Notes under the pieces: generated by a model
What the model was told of the DNA's origin: nothing
What the model saw: only the letters and a program-made list of their open reading frames with translations
Database searches by the model: none
Program-made: the position numbers and the translations under genes
Source of the DNA: Pomphorhynchus laevis
Lineage: Eukaryota; Acanthocephala; Palaeacanthocephala; Echinorhynchida; Pomphorhynchidae
Direction of reading: 5' to 3'
Length of the DNA: 64,000 bases
NCBI GenBank assembly: GCA_012934845.2
Contig: WNNJ02002039.1
Coordinates: 1-64,000, forward strand
Shown here: piece by piece, positions 1 to 10,387 of the stretch
Layout: every line of letters starts with the position of its first letter
Position numbering within the stretch: position 1 is the first letter of the stretch

Positions 1-168
1 TAAATCCAACAATTTGCAATTCAGACCATCATAAACAACCAGAGGATCAAACTTTCGGATGCTTGACTGTAAGAAACCGAGATTGAGTGGATCAATTCTT
101 TCTATATAATCATAAGAGTTTCGTTTAAATCGGTATTGCTCGAGATTGCGATTAGCAATTCTTTCCAT
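1..168 (-). CDS. Partial unrecognised ORF running off the window edge
   Basis: Read on the minus strand, an ATG at 168-166 opens a frame that stays open for 56 codons to base 1. The peptide starts MERIANRNLEQY and ends NCKLLDL. It has no motif I recognise. It could be an exon of a host gene, including a later exon of a gene on this strand, or part of a transposon. The ATG lies only a few bases from the long inverted repeat that begins at 171, so any promoter would have to cross that repeat. Open length alone is weak evidence in this AT-rich DNA. Confidence 0.25.
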   Translation of the reverse strand, partial: MERIANRNLEQYRFKRNSYDYIERIDPLNLGFLQSSIRKFDPLVVYDGLNCKLLDL

Positions 169-170
169 AT

Positions 171-346
171 ATTTAAGTAAGTGTTCGAATCGAGCATATT
201 CTTCAGTCTGCAAACTCTCGTCACTCCTAGACGGTCAGCGTGTGATAGTTCATCTTACTGACGATGGCTGCCGGCTATCACATGACCGTCTAGGAGTGAC
301 GAGAGTTTGCAGACTGAAGAATATGCTCGATTCGAACACTTACTTA

Positions 347-349
<3 letters not shown>
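171..349. repeat. Perfect 67-bp inverted repeat (foldback)
   Basis: Bases 171-237 are the exact reverse complement of 283-349, with a 45-base spacer. The spacer contains a further short pairing (GTGATAG with CTATCAC). The right arm runs directly into a TA microsatellite. No terminal-repeat transposon family is recognisable. A snap-back or template-switch duplication is an alternative origin. Confidence 0.95.

Positions 350-406
<57 letters not shown>
350..406. repeat. (TA)n microsatellite
   Basis: An uninterrupted alternating TA tract of about 57 bp abuts the right arm of the foldback repeat. Confidence 0.97.
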
Positions 407-408
<2 letters not shown>

Positions 409-549
409 CTGCACCAGCAGTCATCGTCAGTCGGATGAAGTGGTTAGGGTACGTTTCGACTGCTTTTGTGATAACTATAAAGACACCAGCAATTCATCAC
501 GATGCTAAACAAAACTCAGGTGCAGAAAGCGTTTTTACTGGCTTGTTGC

Positions 550-550
<1 letters not shown>

Positions 551-635
<85 letters not shown>
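551..635. repeat. (TA)n microsatellite
   Basis: A second uninterrupted TA tract of about 85 bp. The 140 bp between the two TA tracts holds no convincing gene. The YIYIYI peptides predicted across both tracts are artefacts of the dinucleotide repeat. Confidence 0.97.
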
Positions 636-637
<2 letters not shown>

Positions 638-1946
638 TTGCTGCTGACTGTTCGCTTAACTCGTTGGATCCAAAATTAGATTCGGCATAAAGTTAAGTCC
701 CGCTGTACGGACTGAAACAAAGTTCAGGATTTTCGAATGGAATTCGTAAAGTATTCAAATTAATTAAATTCATTTAAATCAAATTTCGTTTGAGCTACTT
801 TAAAGGGATTTTAATTATTAGTGAGCTATTTTGATCTGTTAAATGTGGATAATCCAACTATAGTTCTGAAATAGAAGTGCAACACTCGAACATAAACACA
901 ATAGTGTAAAATATGGCAGGTTTGTGACTTCCAGCATCACATATCATGTTCATTACAGTAATGATGTCGTTAAGTGGCAATCTAAGTCTCCCTCTGCAAC
1001 CTAGAGTGAGCAGTTTCCCCTAACAACGAAATATCATCATTAGGATTGTTCATTTTATCTGGCATCCAACATAATGTAATTGAAATCATTTAATATAATA
1101 TAAAATATTATATTTAAATATAATATACAATATCATTCAATTAATATGATAGATAATAAGTTCGGTAAAATTGAATAAATATTAAATGAAACATTTAGAA
1201 TATGCTTTTATTATTCTTATTTTTATTTAGCATTTATCCCGCATTAAGGCGGAGTCGACTATGTAGGATTTGGTCCTCCATTTCGACCTATTTGGAGCCT
1301 GATCCGGATGAAGTCCGAAAGTTTTAAACGTCGATTGATAAGTCTTGAGAGAAGTCTTGAGAAGTCCTACCGCGTCGATTTCGTTGTAGGCATTAGCTTT
1401 ATTTCGAAAATTGAATGACTTTAATATCGATAACGACTTTTGTTAGTATCCTCCTGATCGGCCTGTCGTATGGGCCCGCCACCGAGAGTTACCCGCGTTT
1501 GGTTCACACCGCAGTTGTTGTGCTGCGGGGAGTTTCCAGGGGCACTACGAGTAGGAACGGACACACCCAATGTGTGTCTGTCACATTTTTAATTATTATT
1601 CAGTTGATAAAATCAATTAGATCACATTTAATCAGGATTATTTTATAATATTTAAATATATTTTTTAAATACGAGCAAATAAAAACATATTCAAAGTTCT
1701 ACTTTACATTTACAAAGTTTATTTTATTTAATTTGTTTCTAAGACTGAATAAACAAAACATATATTTATCAAAATTTCGGGACTCGTCTAAAATCTGATT
1801 AGAGCTAAAATACAAAATAAAACATATTTTAATCCAATCTGAAATTTCGGGACTTGTCTAAAATCTGGTTAGAGCAAAAATACAATGAGCGTTTTCATAG
1901 TTACATTACGAGCACTGCTAAAACAATGTAGATTGAGTGCACTTAC
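636..1946. other. Gene-free interval with a GC-richer patch and a 43-bp direct duplication
   Basis: No coding exon could be supported. Bases about 1215-1590 are clearly richer in GC than their surroundings and look like an inserted repeat of unknown family. Bases 1773-1815 and 1843-1885 are near-identical direct copies set 70 bp apart. A continuation of the ANP32 gene would be expected on the minus strand here, but no leucine-rich exon is visible. Confidence 0.6.
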
Positions 1947-2348
1947 CAAACATGACACTGTATCGACACTTTTTATGCGGTTACCACTTAGATTTAGACG
2001 ACTCAATTTTGGGCATTGTTTGACGATTATGTCCAAGCCGCCGCTGATTTTATTATCACTGAGTTCAAGCTAAATAAAGAAGTAAAATTGATGATAAAAT
2101 ATAAAACATCATACCTCCTCAAGATTAGGCAAGTACGGAAATCCGGTAAGCGATGTTAGACCGACGTTGATCATTGACAGATAACTGAGCATTGAAAATT
2201 CGTCTGTTAAACCTGATACAGTAGTGCTTTTTATTCCATCGAGAATAAGCTCCTCTATTTCCGATAAGTCTTTTCCATTTGTAATTTCTTTAATCTTCTG
2301 GCTCAGAGTCATTGCAGATGCTGATTTTTCGGATTTTGAAGAGGGCAT
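1947..2348 (-). CDS. ANP32: ANP32-type acidic leucine-rich nuclear phosphoprotein, first two coding exons
   Basis: Exon 1 (2348-2115) starts at ATG 2348-2346 and ends GAG before a GTATG donor. Exon 2 (2069-1947) follows a TTTAG acceptor and ends TTG before GTAAGT. The intron is only 45 bp and both junctions are phase 0. The joined 119 residues match the ANP32/mapmodulin N-terminus: a short helical cap, then leucine-rich repeats with the family signatures GLTDEF, INVGLTSL, LELSDNKISGGL and LNLSGNRIK. ANP32 proteins bind histones and PP2A and act in chromatin and mRNA transport. The later repeats and the acidic tail are not found down to base 1. Either they lie outside the window or the gene is truncated. 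Confidence 0.88.
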
Positions 2349-2967
2349 CTGGAAAAGCTATTGAATAATAACGTAAAAATATTTCCTTAATAATAAATGT
2401 CATATATTTCCTTAACTAAAATAAAATTCTTAATTTTAACTTGAGATTTCAAATAATTTTCACGATCATAAATTATTCCCTGAGAAGAAAATTCCTGCTT
2501 AACGGTAACTCAATGTATTTCGTCAGAACCCAGACATGCTTGTGTTAAATTTCATCAAAAATTCTAATAAAAAAATAATTTTCTATTTGAATTTTATTAA
2601 ATCTGTTTTTAAAATGTTGAGAAATTCTGAATTGAGAGGCGAATATAGATGTGTTTTATTAAACATATAAATAGATTGTAATTTACAAAAAGTAGCACAA
2701 TGCTGCAGTCACTTTGACCCATTTGAATTCCAAACTTGCTGAAAATAAATTGGATCTCGAACATCACAACAATCACATCATAGATATGTATAAAATCATA
2801 CGCATTAAAATACAGCGTAAATTTTGTTCTGTTTCAATGAATTAACAGTTAATTGCTTAACAAAAGAAATCATTTACTTTACGCTAATAAATATGACAGA
2901 AGGTGCGATGACAATTAGAAACAACTAAAGTGTGTTGTTACACTTAAAAGTCACAGTGTAAATTACA
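2349..2967. other. AT-rich interval upstream of the ANP32 exon
   Basis: This stretch would hold the 5' UTR and promoter of the ANP32-type gene on the minus strand. I see no clear TATA box or other exon. No coding similarity is apparent. Confidence 0.5.
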
Positions 2968-3300
2968 GCTACGTTATTATCTAATCCAAATTAATATATT
3001 CATTACATAATTAAGGTCTACTGATTTAATCAACAAATACATTGCAAATTTAAAATTTATGTCAAACGCTGCATTATTATCTAATCCAAATTAATATATT
3101 CATTAAATCATTAAAATTCGCTGAAGTAATCGACATATACATTGCAAATTTAAAATTTATGTCAAATGCGCAAATTACAGTTACATTATTATCTAATCCA
3201 AATTAATATATTCATAAAATCATTAAGGTTTACTGATTTAATCAACAAATACATTGCAAATTTAAAATTTGCAATGTATATTGCAAATAAAATTTGCAAT
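2968..3300. repeat. Imperfect ~100-bp tandem repeat, three copies
   Basis: A block beginning TTATTATCTAATCC and ending TTAAAATTTATGTCAAA recurs from about 2974, 3074 and 3187. After the third copy a shorter AATTTGCAATG motif iterates to about 3320. The copies differ by small indels, so the array is not very recent. Confidence 0.85.
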
Positions 3301-3429
3301 GTAAATTAAATTTGCAATGATTATTTTATATAGCCACGGATAAGATAAAATTATTTTAAGATTATTTCACTATTTTAAGATCTCGAGTACATGCTACCGA
3401 AATAAGGTTACGTCGTTGTGTGACCGGCT

Positions 3430-3660
3430 TCAGCTTTAAAGATAACGTTCGAAACTGTGACATCCGCGAGAATCAGAGTAAAGTTGCTGGTCCTTAAGTT
3501 GAAGGAAATCAGTGGAGGTGGCTAGGCTACGTTTTGAATATGGATAGCGTCGTCTTTTTTTGAAGTGTTCCACATTGAATTTGCTGGACAGAGACCCCGA
3601 GGAAGACCTCGGTATATATGAAGAGATCAAATTCTCTAATTTGCCAAGGAACGCTTAGGA
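3430..3660 (+). pseudogene. Possible 3' end of an RTE-like LINE reverse transcriptase
   Basis: In one plus-strand frame around 3500-3615 the peptide reads RWRWLGYVLNMD, then further on GQRPRGRPR. Many RTE-type LINEs end with a similar pattern, in which RWLGHVLRM is followed by KRGRPR. There is a stop between the two parts and no upstream catalytic domain, so this would be a short dead fragment. The match rests on two short motifs only. Confidence 0.35.
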
Positions 3661-4438
3661 CTATCTGAAAGTGAAATCTGATCGGCCACTCAAGAAAGCG
3701 ATATTTGGTCACGTCTCGTCTGTGCACTGTCTCCACAACCCGACATAGAACTAATTTTCCGATTGATATTACAAATTGAAACAAAGTTTGGTTTTGCCCT
3801 TTTTATAAAGAGACAGATGTATTGAATAATCGACCGATCACTTTTATTGCACTAAAACGAAGAATACGCTCAAAAGAGAACCATCATCTGATAAATCAGA
3901 CTCAGTTGGGTTTCCGAACGTTCACTTAAGAATGCTTGGAAATTTGAATATTTGAGACATACGTTCTTTGACTAATTATAACTGGTTAACCATATAATAT
4001 CATAATGTACTTGTTTGTAAATGCTCCCAATACATCATGATACTTCAAATATATCAACAAATACGAGCTGCAGCAAACGGATTAAACATAAATAAAAAAT
4101 AATCATGTAAAACTACAAACCTTTTATAAAATCTATGGTAAATATATTTTTCATTAGTGGACAAAGATAATGAGATGGGTATTAGTGCATCAAACATTGT
4201 GAAAATCCAAATGTTATGTTAATCCAAAATGTCATATTAAGATTAAAACTATTGAATAATCGAAATCAAGCGTTTCTGCTGAATATTTTACTCTTTCATT
4301 CAAGGTCACGTACTGTACGGTTCTTATGGTTCACAAATTTTTCACAATGTGACATGCTAAGCTTTGAGGATTTGTTTTGATATGGTCAGCATATGCTTCC
4401 ATCATAATGCCTAGGCTTTTCTAGTCAAAGCCTATGGC
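3661..4438. other. Interval without recognisable gene
   Basis: AT-rich sequence without a convincing ORF, RNA gene or long repeat. It may contain decayed LINE 3' sequence next to element D. Confidence 0.4.
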
Positions 4439-4857
4439 TCACAGAGCTTTGACGGAAAAAGTCCATTCTGCCCGCTCATTGTACGTCGCATTACAAACAA
4501 AATACACGTAACGAGCAATCCAAGGATTAAGTTTTCTGATGTTGTCTTGATGCGCATGTCTTAGACAGCTGTTGATCAAAGCCTTGAATTTACTAAGTGA
4601 TAATGCAGTCACGATATCAAATGGCAATGAGTTCCACAACTTTAACGAGCTGCGAGGACAATTGCGATACCATTGTGTACTCCAATTTGGCTTGTGCGCA
4701 ACATGAATAAATACACCCATTTGACTTTGTCAAACATTCATATCAACACAGTCACTTGGATATCCAATTTACTATATGCCTTATTACGATCATATTCATA
4801 AAGTGTAGTCTGGCTTGCATTAATATCATTCAAATCAAAGATAATCGCTCAACAAAG
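4439..4857 (-). mobile_element. CR1-like LINE D, C-terminal part
   Basis: The minus-strand peptide (4720-4439) contains the usual last conserved block of CR1-type reverse transcriptases: SLKLWNSLPFDIV, then LSKFKALINSCL. Upstream on the same strand (4857-4721) weak coding similarity continues. The rest of this element's reverse transcriptase lies at 6126-7700 on the same strand, so one copy appears to have been split by the plus-strand LINE B. Confidence 0.65.
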
Positions 4858-6125
4858 GACAATTGCATGTCTTAAAGTTTATAATGACTTACTCATCTCG
4901 CGCGATCATAAATTATGAAGTGTCATAGATTCTCTTGATCTATCGTCTGCTTTTGACAACGTCGATCACTCGATTCTTCACCATCGCCTTCGTCATGATT
5001 ATGGCTTCTCTTTACCCATGTATCATGGTTTTCTTCATATCTATCAAACCGTACATTTCGCGTCTATTCTAACTCTTCTCTCTCCTATCATTCGCCCATC
5101 CCGTCCTGTGTTTTACAAGGCTCAGTATTAGGCCATATGCTTTTCTTTCTTCTTCTCGGTGATTTGTCTTTGATTTCTCATACATTTAACTTCCATGTAA
5201 TGCAATATGCGGATGACTATCTATGCTCACGCACCTGCTTATCGTATTCATGATCTTAGTGTTTCTGCTTCCGACTGTCTTGTCTCAATTTTCAATCATC
5301 TTTCTTCCCTTCGCCTTTCTCTGAATCCCGATAAATCTAAAATTATGTGGATCCTACCTCGAAGTTTCGGCGTAGAACCTCCTTCCGTATCACTAAATTC
5401 TACAATTCTTCCTATCGTTGATAATCTCGTTTTCCTAGGCTTTCATTTCGACAACCGACTTTCACTTAAACCTTTCGTTAGTGATAAAGTACGCTCATCT
5501 ACCTTGATACTCCGCAATCTCCGTCAAGTTCGTAGATTGATCGATTTCCCTTCTTGTATGACTCTAATATCTTCTCTTCTTTTCTCAAGACTTGATTACT
5601 GTCTTAGTCTATTTTCCAACTCACCTAAATCCACTCTTCTTCCTTTACAACGCATCATCAACGCTGCCGTCCGAGTTCTCCTCCGTCTTCGTCGTTTTAA
5701 TCATACATCCCACTATCTTGTTTCTCTTGATTGGCCTACCATTTATTGTCGTGTTCAAATTCGTCTTCTTATCAATGCTTTTCGCCTTATAACTTCTCAT
5801 ACCCCTTAATTTCTCAACCTTCATTTTCTCGACAATTCTCGTACTGTGTATTGTGCTCTGCGTTCCCGTAATTCCCTTCTTTTACATGTCCCAATCTACT
5901 CTACCTCTTTTGGCTTCCGCTCCTTCGTTGTGGCTGCTCATCTCTTGTGGAATCAACTGCCTATTCATATCCGCCAATCAACATCTATGCCGTACTTCAA
6001 ACGCCAAATCCAATTCCATTTCAACAATTAACTAATTACCTGTGACCTTTGATATTCTTTTTTTGTTTGTTAGTGGTCATGTAAGCGTGCATTTTGCACG
6101 CATTTGCCACGTTAAATAAATTATT
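4858..6125 (+). mobile_element. L2-like LINE B, 5'-truncated
   Basis: Homology to the other L2-like copies begins abruptly at about 4861 inside the reverse transcriptase (ACLKVYNDLL) and runs through the palm (QYADD region near 5205), the thumb (SRLDYCLSLF, LQRIINAAVRVL) and the C-terminal WNQLP block. It ends in the family 3' tail at 6075-6122. A TGA at 4916-4918 matches exactly the stop in copy A. A few small indels, such as one base near 5016 and a lost codon base at the YADD site, break the frame further. This is a dead, 5'-truncated insertion of ordinary LINE type. Confidence 0.85.
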
Positions 6126-7700
6126 GTATTATCATTATTTCTTTTATTTCATCAAATGAGTTTGCTGCCACACCATAGAATTTTCTCTAGGTATCTCATT
6201 TCGCATATAAAGAGGAAGGAAACGACGCTTGGATTGCATATTCGATGTGAAGACGAACCAGCGCGCTGTATAGCCGATCAAAACAGAGTGGAGATAATGA
6301 CAAAATACGGTTTTTAATCAGATAAATCATCTTTCTTGCGGAACTGCAACGTCTATAAGTTTATGTTCTAGATTTTAGTGTCGATTGCATATGTATGTCA
6401 ATATCACGAACTTGATTAGTTGTCAAAATTCTACATAACCGGACACTGTAAAGGAAGAAACAGAACCTGCCGATCGTATGTGAACACTTCGAAATTTTAA
6501 ATACTCAACGTATTAGCCTATCAATATCACTCTATATACGGATTTGGTCTTCTTAAGATAGGACATCACATCATATTTTTATGTCGTCAGCAAAAGCTAA
6601 ACAAGGACAGTGGAGTTGAGTCAGTAGACTGTTCATGAACATATTAAATAATGAAGTTCCTAGTAAGGAACCCTGAAAAACTCCTGACATAATTAAGCCT
6701 GGCGAGGATAATATACTATCAATTCGTACTCGGAAAGATCTATTAAATAGAAAATCACTAATCAATCTTATAACGAAGCTATTAATATAATACATAGTAA
6801 CTATTTGAATGATACTACTATGGGAAACGGTCGAATGTAGACTAAAATCGAACATAACAACATCCACTGCCTTTCCTGGACGTTGATTCAATCCTAGCAA
6901 CAAGAGCAGACAAAAGGTTTGTAGGGCAATAACGCCCTTTTCTAGAACCATGTTGTATAAAGCTATGCTGGTCTGTGATGGTCGAGTTCTCGATTATGTG
7001 GTCGTAAATAATCCTTTCAAGTACCATGCACAGGTGACTCGTAAGGTTTAAAAATGCCAGCTAAATGAAGGTTACATTTTCTGAACACCGGCACCATCAC
7101 TGCACACTTCTATCCAGAAGGTACTTGCATGTTATCCAAGGACGCCGGAAACAAACTGGTGACTGAAGGAGTCTAATGTTGACTTAATAATTTAAATAGA
7201 TACAGATAAATGTCATCGGGATCTGAAGAAGATGACAATTCTGATAATCTGCGGGTCACGTCCTTCTCGTTTATTATAATGGGATCACTATAACAATAAG
7301 AGAAACCGATGCTCCGAAAGTTATCAGCTACACTAGAATTATTATTGCATAGATCGAATGCATTCGCAAATTCGTTAGCAATGTATGATGGGAAATCGAT
7401 CAACTTTCCGTTCGAAGATTGCCGAATGATTTAAAATAAGAAAATGTACCTTGACGAACATATGACCAAAAACATTTGGGAAAGCTACTTAATGATTTCA
7501 CATTTTGTCTTTTATACTCTATGTTTCAGTACTCTTAGCTATATATGCATTAAGGGCAAGTTTGAATTGAGCGATTGAATTACCATTGTGTCGACATTTT
7601 ATGAACAAATCGTTGCGTCTCTTTACAGCTTTATTAAGAATACTGCTAAACCACAGAAGTTTCCTACGAAATTTTTTTGAATTAATTTACGTTCAGTAAA
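6126..7700 (-). mobile_element. CR1-like LINE D, reverse-transcriptase part
   Basis: Minus-strand frames give successive pieces of a CR1-type reverse transcriptase. They are a linker with DPDDIYLYLFKLL (7403-7173), ERIIYDHIIE then QHSFIQHGSRKGR (7027-6842), VMFDFSLHSTVSH, and a catalytic LAFADDIKI (6590-6571 region). A fragment reading YSALVRLHIEYAIQAW lies near 6250. Frames change several times and the first catalytic motif is altered. The copy is old and inactive. Its C-terminus continues at 4857-4439 beyond the inserted copy B. Confidence 0.75.
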
Positions 7701-8689
7701 ATAATCAGATATCCCAATGAGTAAATCTCGAATGAAACGCCAACGTTTCTACTTAGCAACATCACCACACAAAAAGTTAAGCGAGGAAGCATCTTGTTCG
7801 GAATGCATTACCTGAAGCAGTTTGTACGGTCCCACTCATCGACACCAAATACTTTCATAGTTTTAACTGAAAAATGTTTAAAGTCATTTGAATAAAAACG
7901 ATAGCATACTTTGGTTAAATTATATGTATCCATTATTGCTATTGTCAAGCAAACAATATTTTTTAAATTATATATAACCTGGAATTAAGTAACGAAGAAT
8001 ATTATTACATACAACAACTTAAAAGCCAAATGATTATAAAATGTTGGATGCTACAATCTTTTTAGTTGACGGAAGTGATTTTTGTAAAAGGTATTTATAT
8101 CCGCGGAGACCTGTTGCTTTACTTAAATTGAATGTAAATCGCATGTATGCTCGGATGTGGTAAGAATCCTCCACAGGAATATCAAATCAGCAGGCTTAAA
8201 TGAAATTTGAACAGGAACTACTTGAAGTGCTTTCATACGTTCGACATGATACAGTTACCGTGTTAATACAAACAAATCAGTGGCCTTACGTAATACTCCC
8301 TCAATGTGTTACATATTCTTGTGAAATTAGGGGTGAGTGACAGGAGACGCGTATAGTATGAGTGGCAATATAATAGCATTATATAAAATACGAAAGATAT
8401 GGTTATAAAGTTGGCCAAAAGAACCTATTTAGTAGTCCGAGTAGCCGAATGCATCTGCTAGACAAAATCGATACGTGAAGTCGAGTGTAAAGATCATGAC
8501 AAACCATAACTGCGAGATCGGATATGCTAGAAACTTGGAATATATAACATAAAATTAAGTAGCTAGGAATATATAATCTGGAATATATAACTAAAATTAA
8601 AGCAACCTGGAATTTCAATTCCAGGTTATATATCATACCGTTGTGATTGTAGCAATGCTAGATGTAGTGGTGTGATCATTTACAAAAAA
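7701..8689 (-). other. Decayed repeat DNA with a short perfect palindrome
   Basis: No intact gene. Weak minus-strand LINE-like peptides (for example RCIRLLGLLNRFFW near 8450) and a plus-strand NALPEAV near 7800 suggest very old LINE 3' sequence. Bases 8604-8614 and 8617-8627 form an 11-bp perfect palindrome with a 2-base loop, within a short cluster of GGAATATATAA repeats. Confidence 0.35.
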
Positions 8690-9835
8690 TATATATTTAT
8701 TTCGAGTTGTAAATGCGTGCAAACGGTGAACTTACAAGCAAGAGGAGCAGAAAAAAAAAACGGAGGCAGTAATTTTTTGAATAATTTGTAGCGTAGAGAA
8801 GAATAGAATGAGATGATCTTAAGGATAAAGAAGGACGATATTCATCGAGATATGGAATATGTAAATATGAAGGGGAGTTGCGATACAGTACACGATGAGT
8901 CAGGATAATCAAACGAAACTAAACACGATGCCTAACTGTGGAAAGTCAAGAAAGATTGAAAATATGTTTAGATATGTGGTTAAAACGGCGAATACATAGA
9001 ACGCAAGCTGTTGAGTTTACGATACGTTGGATAGGTTGGAGAGTAGTTTTGAGAGAGTTTGAGAACATGCTAAATCAATAATCGATTCAGGAAAATAAAA
9101 AGGCGGATAAAAAGGAAAGACAGGAGCGAAAATCGATCAACCTACGAATAGAGTGAATATCACGTAGTAGCAGGGACGGGGAGCGGACTTCATCGGAAAT
9201 AAATGGCTTGAGAGAAAGATTGTGGTTAAAGTGGAAACCGAGGAATACGATATTATTAACGACCCGAAGAATAGTTGACTATATATACGATACGTGAAGT
9301 AATGTTGAGGTGAGAGAGAATTATCCACATGATTTTGGGCTTTGTAAGATTGAGTGATAGGTGAAGCAAAGAAATGTGCTTGGAAACGAATAAGAGGAAA
9401 GCGAAGGAAGTGGATGCAAGATCATCGATTTATGAGGAGGATGGCTAAGAGTAGAAGATAATGTCATCACATATTGCATAACATGAAAATTGTGGGTTCT
9501 GGTTATTGAAGAGAGATCACCGAGAAGTAGGGATTAAATAGCGGGACCTAGTACTTAGCATTAATGAACACTGAAAGACGGTCAGAGACAGAAGAAGTTG
9601 AATGAACACTGAAAGAACGGTCAGATAGATAAAAGGAAAACTAGACTCTATCGGAGTTTGAGAATCCATAGTCATGACGGAGCCTATAGAGAAGAATATA
9701 ATGATCGACGATGTCGAATGCAGGTGAGAAGTCGAGGGAGATTATGATGCTACAAAATTCTTTCTCTCGTGAGTGTAGAAGATCACCAAAGACTTTGTGG
9801 AGACTATTTGGAGTCACATCAACAAACACAAATTT
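8690..9835 (-). mobile_element. L2-like LINE C, degenerate 3' half
   Basis: On the minus strand, 9829-9641 encodes the reverse-transcriptase palm (IIISLDFSPAFDIVDH, then YRLRHDYGFS). Bases 9500-9100 hold broken palm and thumb sequence. Bases 8912-8697 encode the terminal block (PYLDEYRPSLSLRSSHS). The 3' tail at about 8740-8690 is a diverged form of the family hairpin (AAATGCGTGC, then ACTTACAAG). Multiple frameshifts are present, and the copy is much older than A, B or F. Confidence 0.75.
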
Positions 9836-10199
9836 ATTATTATATTTCGCTAGCTGTTGCTAGCATCATTAGAAACAAACATACAAGTTGATAATTTTTT
9901 TAAAGAGATAAAATTATTGATAAAACAAATAAATCAAATAAATAATTTAAATTAAGGTGTCATTAAACAAAGTTGTGGAACTAAGAAGTGTTTCTAACTG
10001 TGATTTTTTGTCGTTTTCGAATGAAGATTCGAAAACCCTTCGCATTGTCGTTGAAATTACACGTGTCAATATCAGGGATAAACGGCATATGTAGAAATGT
10101 AGTGGCAGAATAAGGCTTCGTGTTTTGAGGTGAATACTTTCCTGCTATCCATTTTACAATATGGTTAGCGGTTATTCTAAGTTCCCTAACTGTGAACAT
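9836..10199. other. Spacer between LINE copies C and A
   Basis: A minus-strand frame of 72 codons (10199-9981) starts in AT-rich DNA and has no recognised similarity. I do not call it a gene. Confidence 0.4.
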
Positions 10200-10387
10200 T
10201 ATAATAATACAAATTTATTTAACGTGGCAAATGCGTGCCAGCTGCACACTTACAAGTCCACTAACAAAAAAATGAAAAAGTCAAGCAGATAAATTGTTTA
10301 AATGGGATCGGATTACGGGTTTAGAGCACGGCAGGGAAGTTGATTGGCGTATGTGAATGGACAGATGATTTTACGATAGAGGAGCAG

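Noticed and set aside
146-690. Three ORFs rich in Tyr-Ile dipeptides.
   Set aside because: They are translations of the TA microsatellites and the foldback repeat, without any domain.
2968-3300. Short tandem repeats considered as a CRISPR-like array.
   Set aside because: Units are contiguous and AT-rich, with no constant-length unique spacers. The DNA is eukaryotic.
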